28,627 nucleotides of DNA, taken from Diplocarpon mali (Eukaryota; Ascomycota; Leotiomycetes; Helotiales; Drepanopezizaceae). This document shows positions 19,700 to 28,627 of this stretch, one piece after another; positions within the stretch are counted from its first letter, which is position 1; every line of letters starts with the position of its first letter. The position numbers and the translations under genes were made by a program. The stretch covers positions 1 through 28,627 of the forward strand of contig JAENRP010000455.1 in NCBI GenBank assembly GCA_024741835.1, in the 5' to 3' direction. Under the pieces are notes generated by a model, which did no database searches, was not told the DNA's origin, and saw nothing but the letters and a program-made list of their open reading frames with translations.

Positions 19700-20025
19700 T
19701 AAGTTAGAAACAACCCTAGCCTATTATAAAAAAGATCGTAAAGCAAGAAGAGTATAAAGTATCTAAGATACTAAGTATACGCCTATCTTAAGAGAACCTA
19801 AAGTACTAGGTCAAATGGATTAATTATAACCCTAATCCTAATTAGTATTGCGCTTTAAATTTTGCAAAATCCTTATATAAGATTCGCGACTTTTATTAGG
19901 CCAATCCTATAAAGCTAGGACCACCTTAAAACCTATAAGCTTAGCTAAATGCTTAGGAAAGTAGTATAGATAATTACAATCACTTAAAAGATAATAGGCC
20001 AAATGCGAAATAGGTTAGTAAATAA
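19700..20025 (+). pseudogene. E5 C-terminal chromodomain remnant
   Basis: In pol frame, LKY-stop-VKWINYNPNPN (19795-19835) is followed by YCALNFAKSLYKIRDFY and A-N-P-I-K-L-G-P-P. This matches the fungal chromovirus chromodomain (x-Y-x-V-K-W-x-G-Y, W-Y-P-A-x-[ND]-x, K-L-x-x-F-H-x-x-x-P-x-K-P-G-P-P). The end is taken at TAA 20023-20025, since an A-rich tract with no coding character follows. Chromodomains guide insertion to marked nucleosomes, which fits nesting within TE-rich DNA. Confidence 0.82.
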
Positions 20026-20087
20026 ATTTAAAAATACAAATAAAAAAAAAAAGGAGAAAAATAATAAAAAATATAAAAACAATAACA
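20019..20087 (+). repeat. A-rich tract after E5 pol
   Basis: About 70 bp of almost pure A with a few T, G and C, including an 11-A run from 20042. It lies immediately after the pol stop and beyond the 3' end of the antisense ORF, for which it would be a T-rich tail. The 69-codon frame through it is Lys/Asn low-complexity and is not called as a gene. Confidence 0.6.
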
Positions 20088-20119
20088 CTAGGCCTACTGC
20101 CCCCTCCCTTTACAACTCC

Positions 20120-21050
20120 TTTAACCCCTCCTCTTCTGCGCTTAAGAAGATAAGCTCTAACTCTGTTCTAAAGCTAAAGCTCGCCTTTTATCTACGCCCC
20201 TGCTTAAAATGACCCCGACCTCCTTTTACTACCGCTAGCACCGCCCTACTAGCCGCCGCGCCCGATGCCACCCTTATTATTATAAGCCTTCCTCCCCTTA
20301 TAAGAGACTCTACTACTATAGCAGTCTATTCTACTAATATAGCAATAGACCTTAGAAGGCCTAGTATAGTTTAGCTAAATTGCTTTAACCTTATTAGCTA
20401 AGACTTAATAAGGTCGCCGCGCTCTTATTAGAAAGTTAGTAATCGATTCGATACTAATTTAAGTTAAACTTATAGTAACTATCGCCTAAACCCCCTTTAG
20501 CTAGCTTGCTATAGCCTTAGCTATAGAGCAGAGCTCCGCAAGGCTAGCACGCTCTAGTTAAGAGCGATTAGTCAAAGCCTTTACGCTAGCTATTAGCAGG
20601 AGGTTAATAAGGATCCAGGCGCGCTAGACCGCCTTTTAATAAAGCATCTCGCAGTTCCCTGCCAAAACCGTATATACGTTCTTATTATTATTATCGTCGT
20701 CTTCCTCTTACTACTAAGGAGCCTCCCCTTGCTACTCCTCAAGGGCCGCGGACAGCGCCGCAAACTCCTTACTAATATAAGAGGGAAGCTATAAACAAAT
20801 AATAATACAACTAAGCCTTTAGACTTAATTTAAAATACTTATAAGGATGCACTCCGCCTTTTACTCCTAGCACTAATAGCACTTCTTACTACACTCCGAT
20901 TCAAACTCGCACTTATGCGTAATATCGCATATAAGGCGCCGCACGCACTAGTAATAACAAATGCAGTAGGCTACCGCAAGGGCGCCTAATAGCAGGGGAA
21001 TTAGCACTACGCATATTAGACGCGATTCGACCCTAGACTAAGGCAAACTT
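20120..21050 (-). pseudogene. Antisense Cys-rich ORF between E5 chromodomain and 3' LTR
   Basis: One minus-strand frame reads through with only TAA/TAG interruptions. From about 20965 to 20849 it has nine Cys spaced C-x-C-x3-C-x5-C-x5-C-x5-C-x3-C-x2-C-x6-C (YCICYY, then CVRRLICDITHKCEFESECS, then KKCY), like a zinc-binding domain. An acidic Asp/Asn run (EEDDDNNNKN, near 20700), a hydrophobic helical part (RAWILINLLLIASVKALTNR, 20620-20565) and a Gly/Arg/Lys/Ser-rich tail (GGIGRGG, SGSKRRSGSF) follow. No start codon is clear. It resembles Cys-rich hypothetical fungal proteins in general layout. I do not know its function. It is antisense to pol and lies inside the element, before the polypurine tract. 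The plus strand here is also partly open, so the strand is inferred from composition. Confidence 0.55.
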
Positions 21051-21320
21051 ACTTATAGTAATTAATAGTAGTAGTAGTAATTATTTCTACTATTATATAT
21101 TAGCCCTACGCTATAGTAGTAGGAGTAAGGGACCTATACAATTATATATAGTTATTATACTAAGGAAGGAAGATCCTATAAAAGGAAAAACAAATTTAAG
21201 TATATAACGCAACTTGCGCTAAACCAAATATAAAACAGTACCGTTCGCATAATAATGCGCTAAGTATATTACTATACGAAAATCATCACAACCTACTAAC
21301 GCTTATAGGCAAGCGTTCTT
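21051..21320 (+). other. E5 3' noncoding stretch
   Basis: Between the antisense ORF and the polypurine tract I see no gene. It contains short GTA/GTAGTAGTAA trinucleotide runs near 21067 and a ATAAAAGGAAAAAC stretch near 21178. Confidence 0.4.
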
Positions 21321-21335
21321 AAAGGGGGGAGATAG
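21321..21335 (+). other. E5 polypurine tract
   Basis: AAAGGGGGGAGATAG lies directly before the 3' LTR start (TATAATAGC, a mutated TGTAACGGC). Position and composition are those of the plus-strand primer of Gypsy elements. Confidence 0.85.
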
Positions 21336-21453
21336 TATAATAGCTGCACCTCTACTTAGTGCAATTATCTAGGAGTATAGCGTTTTAAGGTTTTATAATC
21401 TTAATTCAACGCAGGGTTATCTTGAATCGACCTTAAAGGTGCAAAAGGATATT
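21336..21453 (+). repeat. E5 3' LTR, first 118 bp, interrupted by E6
   Basis: It aligns gap-free with 14105-14222; 14 of 118 positions differ, all transitions. It stops after AAAAGGATATT, where both other LTR copies (E2 and E5 5') continue with different sequence. E6 begins at the next base. Confidence 0.92.
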
Positions 21454-21848
21454 TGTCGTGCTATATTTAAAGGTGGATTCTCAGTAGTGGCAGAAGCTTG
21501 TAAAATTCTACTCTAACTATATACCTAAGCTCCCTTTATAGAAGTGCTCCGTGGCCACTTTAGGGGTATATTACATAAGCCAGTCCTCAGAGCCTCAGCG
21601 CCTAAGGCTCCTTATAGCGCAACATACCCCCTAGGTGAGAAGCAGCTCCTAGCTAGGCTTAGCTATAACTAGCGCTAGATCTAGTATATAAGACTCCTTT
21701 ATTATGCTCCCTAGCTTCTTAGAATAATGAATATTGCTTAATAAAGCTATAATAAATAAGAGAGAGAGCGCGGTTCCAGGTGCTTCCTTTATAGAATAGA
21801 AGCCTCTATAGAATAGAAACTAAATCAGGTGACAAAGGAAAGTCAACA
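21454..21848 (-). repeat. E6 3' LTR, about 395 bp
   Basis: The left edge TGTCGTGCTATATTT is fixed by alignment with 28508 onward and by the end of E5 LTR sequence at 21453. The right edge is placed at CAACA (21844-21848), the complement of a TGTTG LTR start. I could not see a convincing polypurine tract just inside it, so this edge is uncertain. Confidence 0.75.
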
Positions 21849-21861
21849 AAGGCAGCGCGCC

Positions 21862-21931
21862 TATAAAAGTACGCGTTTTTCCCCTATAAAGCTTTCCTTC
21901 CTTATACTTCTTCAAATAATCACTTTAAAAA
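21862..21931 (+). promoter_or_regulatory. Candidate promoter/leader for plus-strand ORF in E6
   Basis: TATAAAA at 21862-21868 and TATAAA at 21885-21890 are followed by a pyrimidine-rich stretch (CTTTCCTTCCTTATACTTC, 21892-21910) and then AAAAAATGG at 21928-21936. TATA box, CT-rich leader and A-rich start context together are the usual layout of a fungal polymerase II gene. It points away from the 3' LTR and antisense to pol. Not tested. Confidence 0.4.
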
Positions 21932-22860
21932 ATGGAGAATAATAATAACAACTCTAAGGAGCGCCCTACTAGGGCTACTACTATAAGCTTCCTAATCGTG
22001 CTCCCTTACTCCTGCTAAAGACTTATAGCGAAGTTATTATACTTGAACATAGCTTAGAGCTTCTTATTGCAGCAGATAGCAAGAGGATAATAATGCGCCT
22101 AAGAGGTTCGATATAGTAATACCCTTAAGAGGGAGCGCGCCTCCTCCCCTTCTCGCCACCCCCTAGGCCGTGGTTCCTAGAACACCGGCGGTCCCCTTCG
22201 CAGCTCCCTCCTTTTACCGCAAGCTAGAGCAAGGGCTGATAAGAAATATACTATATAAGGGGTGCGTTTAAAGCTTCTTAGCTAGGAAGTCGGCTAGCGT
22301 ATGCTTTAATAGTATAGTAGGAGTATACTGCTTTTATTATGCAAAGGGAGGCTATATATGCTAAAAGCTTCCTATCGGCGCTTTAAAGGCGTAGGAAGAC
22401 TATGTATTCTTATTAAAGGAGAATAATAGTAATGCTGCAGTATGTTCTCAAGCTCCCTTTAAGTGGTTTGCCACTAATAAGTAGTTTAGGGCCTCGCCGC
22501 TATTAAGAGGAAGGTAAGAGAGGAGCTTTAGAAGGCGCGCTAGAAAGAGATAGAAGAGGTAGTATTATTAGAGGGTATATTATTATAAGCTTTCTTATAC
22601 TATAGCTAATAGCTTCTTAGAACTAGTGGCTTAGGAGCTCCCGCCGCCGATTATGGCACCTCTTAGCCTTACCGCCCGCCTCGCAGAGGCTTTTAAGGCT
22701 CCTGCCCTTGCGGCAGCTTAGGGCGTACCTATGGTTATTCCTAGCGTTGCTCCCTAGGCGGCTCCTAGGGCTATGCTATTAAAGGAGTCGGTTACTTCTT
22801 AGTAGAAACGCGCTCTTATATTATTCGCAAAGCTATTAAAGGTTCTGATTATCTAAGGGA
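21932..22860 (+). pseudogene. Antisense ORF candidate between E6 3' LTR and pol end
   Basis: The frame from ATG 21932 (MENNNNNSKERPTRATTISF) continues for about 216 codons to near 22580 with only TAA/TAG stops. It includes an Arg/Ser/Pro-rich part (RERASSPSRHPLGRGS, with the stop after it) and a Lys/Glu/Arg-rich helical part (IKRKVREEL, KEIEEVVLLEG). Past about 22600 the coding-like frame may shift (MAPLSLTARLAEAFKAPALA from 22653), or this part may belong to another reading; both frames stay open in places. I do not recognise the protein. It lies antisense to pol, at the same relative place as the antisense ORF of E5. Confidence 0.4.
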
Positions 22861-22968
22861 GTTGGTTTTAAGCCTTTTTATATATTAGTATAAGGAAAAT
22901 TAAACCCTATCTTGCGCTTCTTTCCCACTTGCTATTTATAAAGGAGATGTGAAAGGATTATAAAGCAT

Positions 22969-24620
22969 TTAAAATGCTAGCTTTTCAACTAGACCTCTTG
23001 CGTTTTAGAGGTTTAAAAGCTTAATAAAGCTCTTGAACTTTTATTAAGGAAGGTTTTTAGTAAGGCTATTAGTATATATATCCTTAATAGGGAGATAGGC
23101 CACTTAAAAGCTCCCTTTTTAATACTCCTATTATAGCTATATATTATATATATTAATATATTAAAGCTTTGTAGAAATCCTTTAAGAGTCTCTTATAATA
23201 AGCCGTATTATCTATTGATTATCGCAAAATATAGATTATAAAGCTTCTACCTTAAGCTCTATTTCCTTAAAGAACCTCTTTAAAGCTATTATCTCCTTTG
23301 CTATATGCGCTACTCTTAGGAGCTTAGCCTCTATAGTAGAAGTAGTAACTATCAGTTACTTTAAGGCTTTCCAAATAATTGCTCCTTTAAATAGGAATAT
23401 AATAAAACTATAAGAGGAGCGCCTTATCTCTGGATCATCTGTAAAGAAAGCATCTAATAATACTATTAGGTTATTTGATCTATTAAATCGACTATAAGTG
23501 ATTCCTAAGAAGCGTATATTAAAAAGGTAGCGAATTATCTAATTAATAGCTTTAAAGTATTTAAAGCTTAGGTTTATATAGAAATGAGATAGCTAAGCGA
23601 TTGCAAAAGCTATATCTAGGTGTAGTATAATAGCTATATATAAGGCAGAGCCTACTTTTTCCTAGAACTCCTTAATTCTTAAGTAAGGAGCTGTTTTATA
23701 GTTCTTTTTAAGTTCGAAGTAAGGGAGCGGCGTACTAAGGAAACGCCTTATATTAAGGCTGAACCTCTTTGCCATCTTCTTAATATAAGCATTATAAAGT
23801 AGAGTAATTATACCCTGCTTCCTATCTTAAGAGACTCTTACCCTTAAGAACTACTTAATATCTCTTATAGCTATTAATTCGTATACTTTACGCAGTCCCT
23901 CTATAGTCTTCTAAGCTTCTTCTATATAAAAGGAGTAGTATATTACTTATATATTATTAATGTAAAAGGCTATAAATATAGTCCTATCCTTATTAACAAA
24001 TATGCAAGGCTCCTTACTAAAAGGGGTAAGCTTTAAAGACTTTAGAGTACTAGTAAAATCCCTGTACTAAAGCACTAAGGAGTCTTAAAGGCCGTATAAG
24101 GCGCGATCGAGCTCTATTACCTTATCTTTCTACTTCCAACTATCTAATAAGAAGTAAATAACTAGCGCGCTCTAAAGGTCTTTCTTAGCATTTATAAAGG
24201 CGTTAATAACATCGAACTATTAGAGCTCTATATCAAATTTAGCAGCGATCGCCATTATAACTTTAAAAGATCTTAATATAAGCGTCGCAGTATAAGTAGA
24301 GAAAATAAAAGCTTCCTCCTAAAGATCTCCCCTTACTACTATTCTTAACCTAAAGCGGCTAATCTCCTTAAAGGAGTTTAGCTTATAGTTAAAGACCTAC
24401 TTTAGTAGTATAGGCCTTATAGTAGCCTCGCTTCTATCGATCACTCTTTAGCAATTGCGCGCTTCTAGGTTCCTAATCTTAGTTCTAGCTCCCTCTTTAA
24501 ATTGCTTTCCGAAAGGGTGATTTGCAAGCTCCTTCTAGTAAGTTAGCACTTTAAGAAGCTTATCTTAAGGTGAAATTGGAAGGGTAGAGTTTCCTCTAGA
24601 GCTTTTAAATTAAGTCGCTA
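22969..24620 (-). pseudogene. E6 reverse transcriptase and RNase H remnant
   Basis: RT blocks on the minus strand: DVINAFINAKKDL near 24210 (Asp of D-V-x-x-A-F intact), LDRALYGL near 24110, and FYINNI with both active-site Asp codons now AAT (23953-23964). RNase H: LIVLLDAFFTDDPEIRRSS near 23460 (first Asp intact), IIWKALK, TTSTIEAKLL near 23330 (Glu intact), FCDNQQIIRLI near 23225. The end is TAA at 22971-22969 after RGLVEKLAF. So RNase H keeps its acidic residues, but RT is dead. Confidence 0.9.
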
Positions 24621-25600
24621 TAGCAATAACGCAGTATACTACTTTATACTCTTCTCTATTAGTTCTCGCAGGCTCTTAACTTAGCTAAAAGGTCGATATA
24701 AAGCTATTTACCTACTTTAATTAATATATTTTAAGTTCTTCGAAAGCTAGTAGAAGATCCTTAATATATATTGCATATATAGCATTCCCGCTCCCTCTTC
24801 TCCTTTTTAACCTATAGAGCAATATAAGTACTATTTCCTACTCCTTATTAGGCTTCTTACGTTTTCGAAAGGCCCTTATATCAAGTACTTTAGGCTAAGC
24901 TTCTATTAGTTTTAAAGAGCTCCTTCTTTCGGTATTACCCTTAAGAGCTTCTATATCCTAGCGTAGCTCTCGATCGATCGGTGCTTTTAGTAAGAGCTGG
25001 CGTGCTTCTTTACTAGTTGCCTATAGTAGAGCTTCTAGTAATTGAAGGGCCTGCTCCTGCCCTTGCGATTGCTTAGTCTGTATAGCAATTAGAGGCCTGG
25101 TATTACGCTTCCTAGTAGAACTGGCATTTATAATATCGCTTTTGATACTCCTTCTAACTATTGACAATTGTCTTAAAGCGTTTAACCCTTTGCTACTAGG
25201 CAGCTGCTCTTGAGTAGCTAGGGTAGAAACGCTATAAGTAGCCTTATAGGAAACGATAGCCCTCGATAGATCTGAGCTTAGAGCTTTTATTAGTAATAGA
25301 TTAATAGGCTTACCTCTTACTAGGTTATTCGCAGGCTGCTCGTCTAAAGCTCCCTCTACGTTCTTAATAATTAACTTAGCGTCCTAAGCTTCCTCTTCCT
25401 CCTTTTCGATTATTTGCATAATCTTTTTAATAATTAGGAGCAGATGGCCAGCTACCTTTTTATACTCCTTAGAGTAGAATTTGGACTTATCGAACTTGAC
25501 GTTTTAGAAGATTATAACCTTTCGGAGCTTAGGCACTTAGATCTTATATATATTAGTGGTGCAGTAACTAATTAGGTATTTAATATACCCTTATAGTATA
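24620..25600 (-). pseudogene. E6 integrase-RT linker
   Basis: Pol frame continuing between integrase and RT, polar and Lys/Glu/Arg/Ser-rich (for example KEYKKVAGHLLLIIKKIMQI near 25440). It is variable in Copia elements and no domain is recognised. Gln-rich stretches survive, for example QTKQSQGQEQALQLLEALL near 25050, showing that RIP is less saturated here than in E1. Confidence 0.6.
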
Positions 25601-26580
25601 GTTTTAAAAGCTCTCTTATTCTTTAGAGCTTCCTATTCCTTCGCTAATAGGTATGCGCGCGCTTTATACGCTTTTATACCCTCCTATTCTAGTCTTAAAT
25701 CGGTGGTAAGCTTTATAGTGATCTGCGGATTATACTACTTAAAGTATTATCTAAACCAAAGCTAGAGCACCTTATTTAGACTCTTCTATCCCTTGCGCTT
25801 TAATAGGCCGATATTATAAAGGTATATTGCAGCTAGTACGGCTTTAGGCTATAGGTGCTTTAAGAGGTTAGTAGAGATTAGTATAATAAATGCCTTTTTA
25901 ATAATCTCCGCTCCTGCTCTCTCGGAAGCTCTATTTGGTTTATAAGTATAGGTTAGAGTAACTTCTACCTCTATGCCTTTAGCTTCGTACTACTTTCTAT
26001 ATTTCGATGCTCCTTATAGGAGAAATACTAAGGTATTGTTATCGCTCCTTAGAATATATAGGAAGAGGCAATAATAGCGCTTTACCTATACTTCAAAAGA
26101 TTAAAGAGCTTTTAGAACTAGCATTAGGGACTTATAGAGCAGAGTATATCCAAATAACTTCCTATTAAATTCATCCTTAATTAGGAGAAGCCAGCTTTCT
26201 AAGGAGAGGCTTGATATACTATAGTTAAATAGGTCTTAAGAGTACCTAAAGAACGGTCTTAAAGCCTTAAAATCTGACTCTCTTTTAAAAGGCTTTTGCT
26301 TAGCTTTTACTTAAATATAAGCTTTATAATTAATTTATAGCTTCCCCTTGATCTTTACCCCCTTTGCGTTTAGCATAAGCTTCTCAAGCGCCTTAGCTCT
26401 TAGATAGCCTAATCGAAGGTGCTAAATATCTGCCGAATTGTTCCTAGCTCTTAGGAATACGCTACTCCTTAGGGGTTTATATTAGCTTTGCAGACGCTAT
26501 TATAAAGTAGGAAAAGCTAGGCAGGTTGGTTAAGCATAGTATAGCAAGTTAGGAGCATTATAAAAGTTAATAGGCTTATA
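25600..26580 (-). pseudogene. E6 integrase remnant with intact catalytic triad
   Basis: The GAG-pre-integrase part reads HLRLGYLRAKALEKL near 26420 (expected H-R-x-x-G-H). The core has DLFNY (Asp GAC at 26233-26235), WLLLIKDEF near 26190, LRSDNNTL (Asp at 26041-26043) and RASERAGAEI (Glu at 25921-25923). All three DDE residues are intact, spaced 64 and 40 codons. A few stops (Trp/Gln positions) still break the frame. Contrast E1, where all three are lost. Confidence 0.85.
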
Positions 26581-26699
26581 TTCAAATACTATAATATTCG
26601 ACCTACGCTTTAGCTGCTTTATAATTACATTATTATCTACTATACCCCTTTAGAGCGTTACGTCTAAGCTTATATACTATACCTTAGCCTTCTTTAAAA

Positions 26700-27030
26700 G
26701 AGGCTCTAAGATAATATTAATATTAAACCTATCTATAAGCGCTATATTCTTAAGCTTTAAGTCTCCTCTATTAGTAAGAACCCTTTTTATCAAATGTATA
26801 CCCCTCCCCCTTATTAGCAGACTCAAGCTCCCTACCTCTATATAGTCCTAGGAATATGCGATTTTCAATAATCTAAGAACTAGAAGCTCCTCTCAATTAA
26901 TAAAGTGCGTTATAGCGCAGTTGTCAAGTAGCGTTATATTCGAAAGAGTATAAAGAGCTCTAAGGGTAGAGTATATTCCTAAGGTAAAGTCTTTAAAGAG
27001 AGCTAGATCTAAGAGGGCGGCGATAATCTT
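26700..27030 (-). pseudogene. E6 aspartic protease remnant
   Basis: ITLLDNCAITHFIN near 26935-26895 is the active-site block. The Asp codon is intact (26923-26925) and D-N-C replaces the textbook D-S-G, which I believe is native in some fungal Copia elements. GSLSLLIRGRG and KNIALI-type blocks follow. Frame shared with gag and pol. Confidence 0.78.
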
Positions 27031-28317
27031 GGATTTGCCGCTCTTTAAAGCTTTAGTAGATATTCTTTCCTTAAATTGATCTATAAGAGCTTATTTAATA
27101 TAAGAGAGCTTAGCTTAAAGCTCTCTCCATTCTAAGGAAGTAAGGTTTTTACGCATTCTTTTAACCTTATTATAGCTAGGGAAATTTCAAAGCGTACCTT
27201 CCTTAGCGCTAGTTAAAGCGTATTTCAGCCTATTACACTCCTCTAGGTTCTAAAAGTGATTTTTGACCTAAGGGCAAGGGCACTTTTTAATACTCCCCTT
27301 AAGAGCCTTCTTTGCCTTACCTTTACTTAGTGCTCCTAGATTAGTATAATCGCCTACTCCTTCGAGCGAGGCGTATACTCTAAGGGTTACCTTTAATAAG
27401 AAGCTTGCAAGGCTTCGCTCTATTAAGCTTAAGAACCAATTGATATAATGGACTATATCTTTTCTATACTCTAGACCTAGCTTATTATCTCTAATAAGCT
27501 CTGCCTAAGTCTGCTAGGACTAAGTAGGAGCCTAGCAGTAAACCGACTATAGAAACTTCATAATCGCAAGGGAGCCTTGAACCTCTAGGATTCTATACGT
27601 TCGTACTTCCTAATAGATCTTCCTAAAGCTAGCAAGCCAGGTCTTCGAATCCACTTTACTACTTCTTATTTCAAAGAGCTTATTATTATAGTCTTCCCGA
27701 ATTGACTCTATTATACTAACCTTAGAGGGGGCTAGTTCCCTGCGCAAGTGCTTTACAATCTATTGAATTAACAGTTTCCCCGCTTCCTTATAGTTATATT
27801 GCACTGCTTAAAGCAATATAAGGTATACTATCTTAGTAATCCAATAGTATAACTAAGTATAGGAGCTCCTATTCCTTTTTCACATTTCTACTATAAGATT
27901 ATATTATATTACTGCCATTTTATACTCTAGCTCTACGTCTTTAGCTATTATCTTCGCAGGTAGTAATAGAGCTGGCGTTTATTAATCGATAGCTTCCTAC
28001 TATTAGTATAACTCGTAGTAGCTTTGCAATACTCTCTAGTCCTATCCTTCTATAATTTTTTCAAGCTATAGCAGTTCTATTTCTAGATCTAGCAGATATA
28101 GAGCTTCGTTCTTATAAAGCAGAGCTTAGTTTCCTATCTCTATAGTATATAATTCAGGGTTATTAATCTGTCTTAGCTTCTCTATATACTTCTAAAGGCG
28201 CAGAAATTCAGCCTGAAACTCTAGCTTAGCGTACCAAATGCGCTATGACTTTCTATCCTAGAGTATAACTCCACTAGAGCTAAGCTCCTAAGCTTCTTTT
28301 TGCTAGTACTCACTCAT
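27030..28317 (-). pseudogene. gag: E6 gag remnant
   Basis: ATG at 28317-28315 (MSEY, then a stop) starts the frame that later contains protease, integrase and RT without net shift. The N-terminal third is rich in Leu/Glu/Lys helices (KLEFQAEFLRL, LYLLDLEIELL). A diverged zinc-binding box at 27235-27282 reads KCPCP-stop-VKNHF-stop-NLEEC: Cys-x-Cys, then His, then Cys. Its metal ligands are all intact. Stops are TAA/TAG. Gag would build the particle. Confidence 0.8.
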
Positions 28318-28507
28318 ATTAACTAGGTTAGTAGGAAGTATAGGTCTATTGGTTGGCTAAGAGCATTAGAACGTTGAGTCAGGTCGTATAACGCGTATAG
28401 GCAAAGGAGAATAGATGAAAAATAGTAGTAAAACCTCTTTAAGAAGTCTTTAAATACAATAGATTTTTGATCGTTTGCTCTTAAGAGTCGCGAATAGTAC
28501 TAATAAC
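28318..28507 (-). other. E6 5' leader
   Basis: 190 bp between LTR and gag ATG. Directly after the LTR the minus strand reads GTTATTAGTACTATTCGCGA; this is where the primer binding site should be, but I could not assign a tRNA. Confidence 0.5.
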
Positions 28508-28627
28508 TATTGTGCTATATTTAGAGGTAGATTCTTAATAGTGGCAGAAGCTTGTAAAATTCTACTCTAACTATATACCTAAGCTCCCTTTATAGAAGTG
28601 CTCCGTGGCCACTTCAGGGGTATATTA
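28508..28627 (-). repeat. E6 5' LTR, partial (window end)
   Basis: 120 bp align gap-free with 21454-21573, with 7 differences, all transitions. TATTG here corresponds to TGTCG in the 3' LTR, so the first bases show RIP-type change. The rest (about 275 bp) and the missing 215 bp of the E5 LTR should follow beyond the window. Confidence 0.92.

Larger units (their letters stand above)
14105..21453 (+). mobile_element. E5: near-complete Ty3/Gypsy chromovirus, second copy of the E2 family
   Basis: It contains a 5' LTR (333 bp), gag, protease, RT, RNase H, integrase, chromodomain, an extra 1.3 kb region, a polypurine tract and the first 118 bp of the 3' LTR. The LTR is then interrupted at 21454 by E6. 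The rest of the LTR should lie beyond the window. LTR pair comparison over 118 bp: 14 differences, all transitions. The pol frame runs from about 16021 to 20025 with no net shift. Catalytic residues are mutated, so the copy is dead. Confidence 0.93.
21454..28627 (-). mobile_element. E6: second Ty1/Copia element, inserted in the E5 3' LTR
   Basis: The minus strand holds a gag-pol frame in Copia order from ATG 28317 to TAA 22969, between two LTR copies (21454-21848 and 28508 to window end). Codons in gag, protease, integrase, RT and the pol end all share one frame. Its protein differs from E1. The LTR pair differs at 7 of 120 compared positions, all transitions. It is the youngest and least mutated element. 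RT is nevertheless dead (Y-I-N-N). Confidence 0.93.

Noticed and set aside
20003..20212. 69-codon plus-strand Lys/Asn-rich ORF
   Set aside because: Low-complexity translation of the A-rich tract, out of frame with pol; its second half is antisense to the tail of the Cys-rich ORF.
20600..20760. Plus-strand hydrophobic segment in the E5 3' region that could suggest an env-like protein
   Set aside because: The stretch (around IYVLIIIIVVFLLL) is the complement of the acidic Asp/Asn run in the minus frame, which has the better overall protein character. Not fully excluded.
1..28627. Host genes, tRNA, rRNA, bacterial-type operons
   Set aside because: No sequence with these features; every kilobase is accounted for by retroelement parts.

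Overview
This window is a solid block of decayed, nested LTR retrotransposons from what is almost certainly a filamentous ascomycete fungus (Pezizomycotina). I see no host gene, rRNA or tRNA. The reading frames of the elements can still be followed for kilobases. They are full of in-frame TAA and TAG codons where glutamine or tryptophan is expected, and catalytic Asp/Glu codons have become Asn/Lys. All mismatches I counted between paired LTRs are transitions. This is the signature of repeat-induced point mutation (RIP, CpA to TpA). Species cannot be named from the sequence.

Layout, left to right. (E1) 1-5932, plus strand: Ty1/Copia element cut by the window start, with one gag-pol frame (398-5419), an in-frame minisatellite and a 3' LTR. 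(E2) 5933-9346, minus: 5' half of a Ty3/Gypsy chromovirus (LTR, gag, protease, RT), broken inside RT by E1. (E3) 9347-11123, minus: 3' pol part of a different Gypsy element (RNase H, integrase, start of a chromodomain), broken at both ends. (E4) 11124-14104, plus: LTR, leader, gag and protease of a third Gypsy element. (E5) 14105-21453, plus: nearly complete second copy of the E2 family, ending in a chromodomain, then an extra region with an antisense Cys-rich ORF, a polypurine tract and the first 118 bp of the 3' LTR. (E6) 21454-28627, minus: a second, unrelated Copia element inserted in the E5 3' LTR, cut by the window end.

The junctions give a nesting order. E3 is the oldest host. E2 and E4 inserted into E3, E1 into E2, E5 into E4 and E6 into E5. 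E6 is the least mutated: its integrase triad is intact and its LTR pair differs at 7 of 120 sites. The E5 LTR pair differs at 14 of 118. E2 and E5 form a roughly 3.4 kb inverted repeat around about 4.8 kb.

The most unusual signals are (a) a short coding motif (observed form DSTPRPDL, then stop or Q, then V) that recurs in three otherwise different element families and is amplified into a minisatellite in E1; (b) a Cys-rich ORF antisense to pol, between the chromodomain and the 3' LTR of E5; and (c) a second antisense ORF candidate, with TATA boxes and a pyrimidine-rich leader, at the same relative position in E6.
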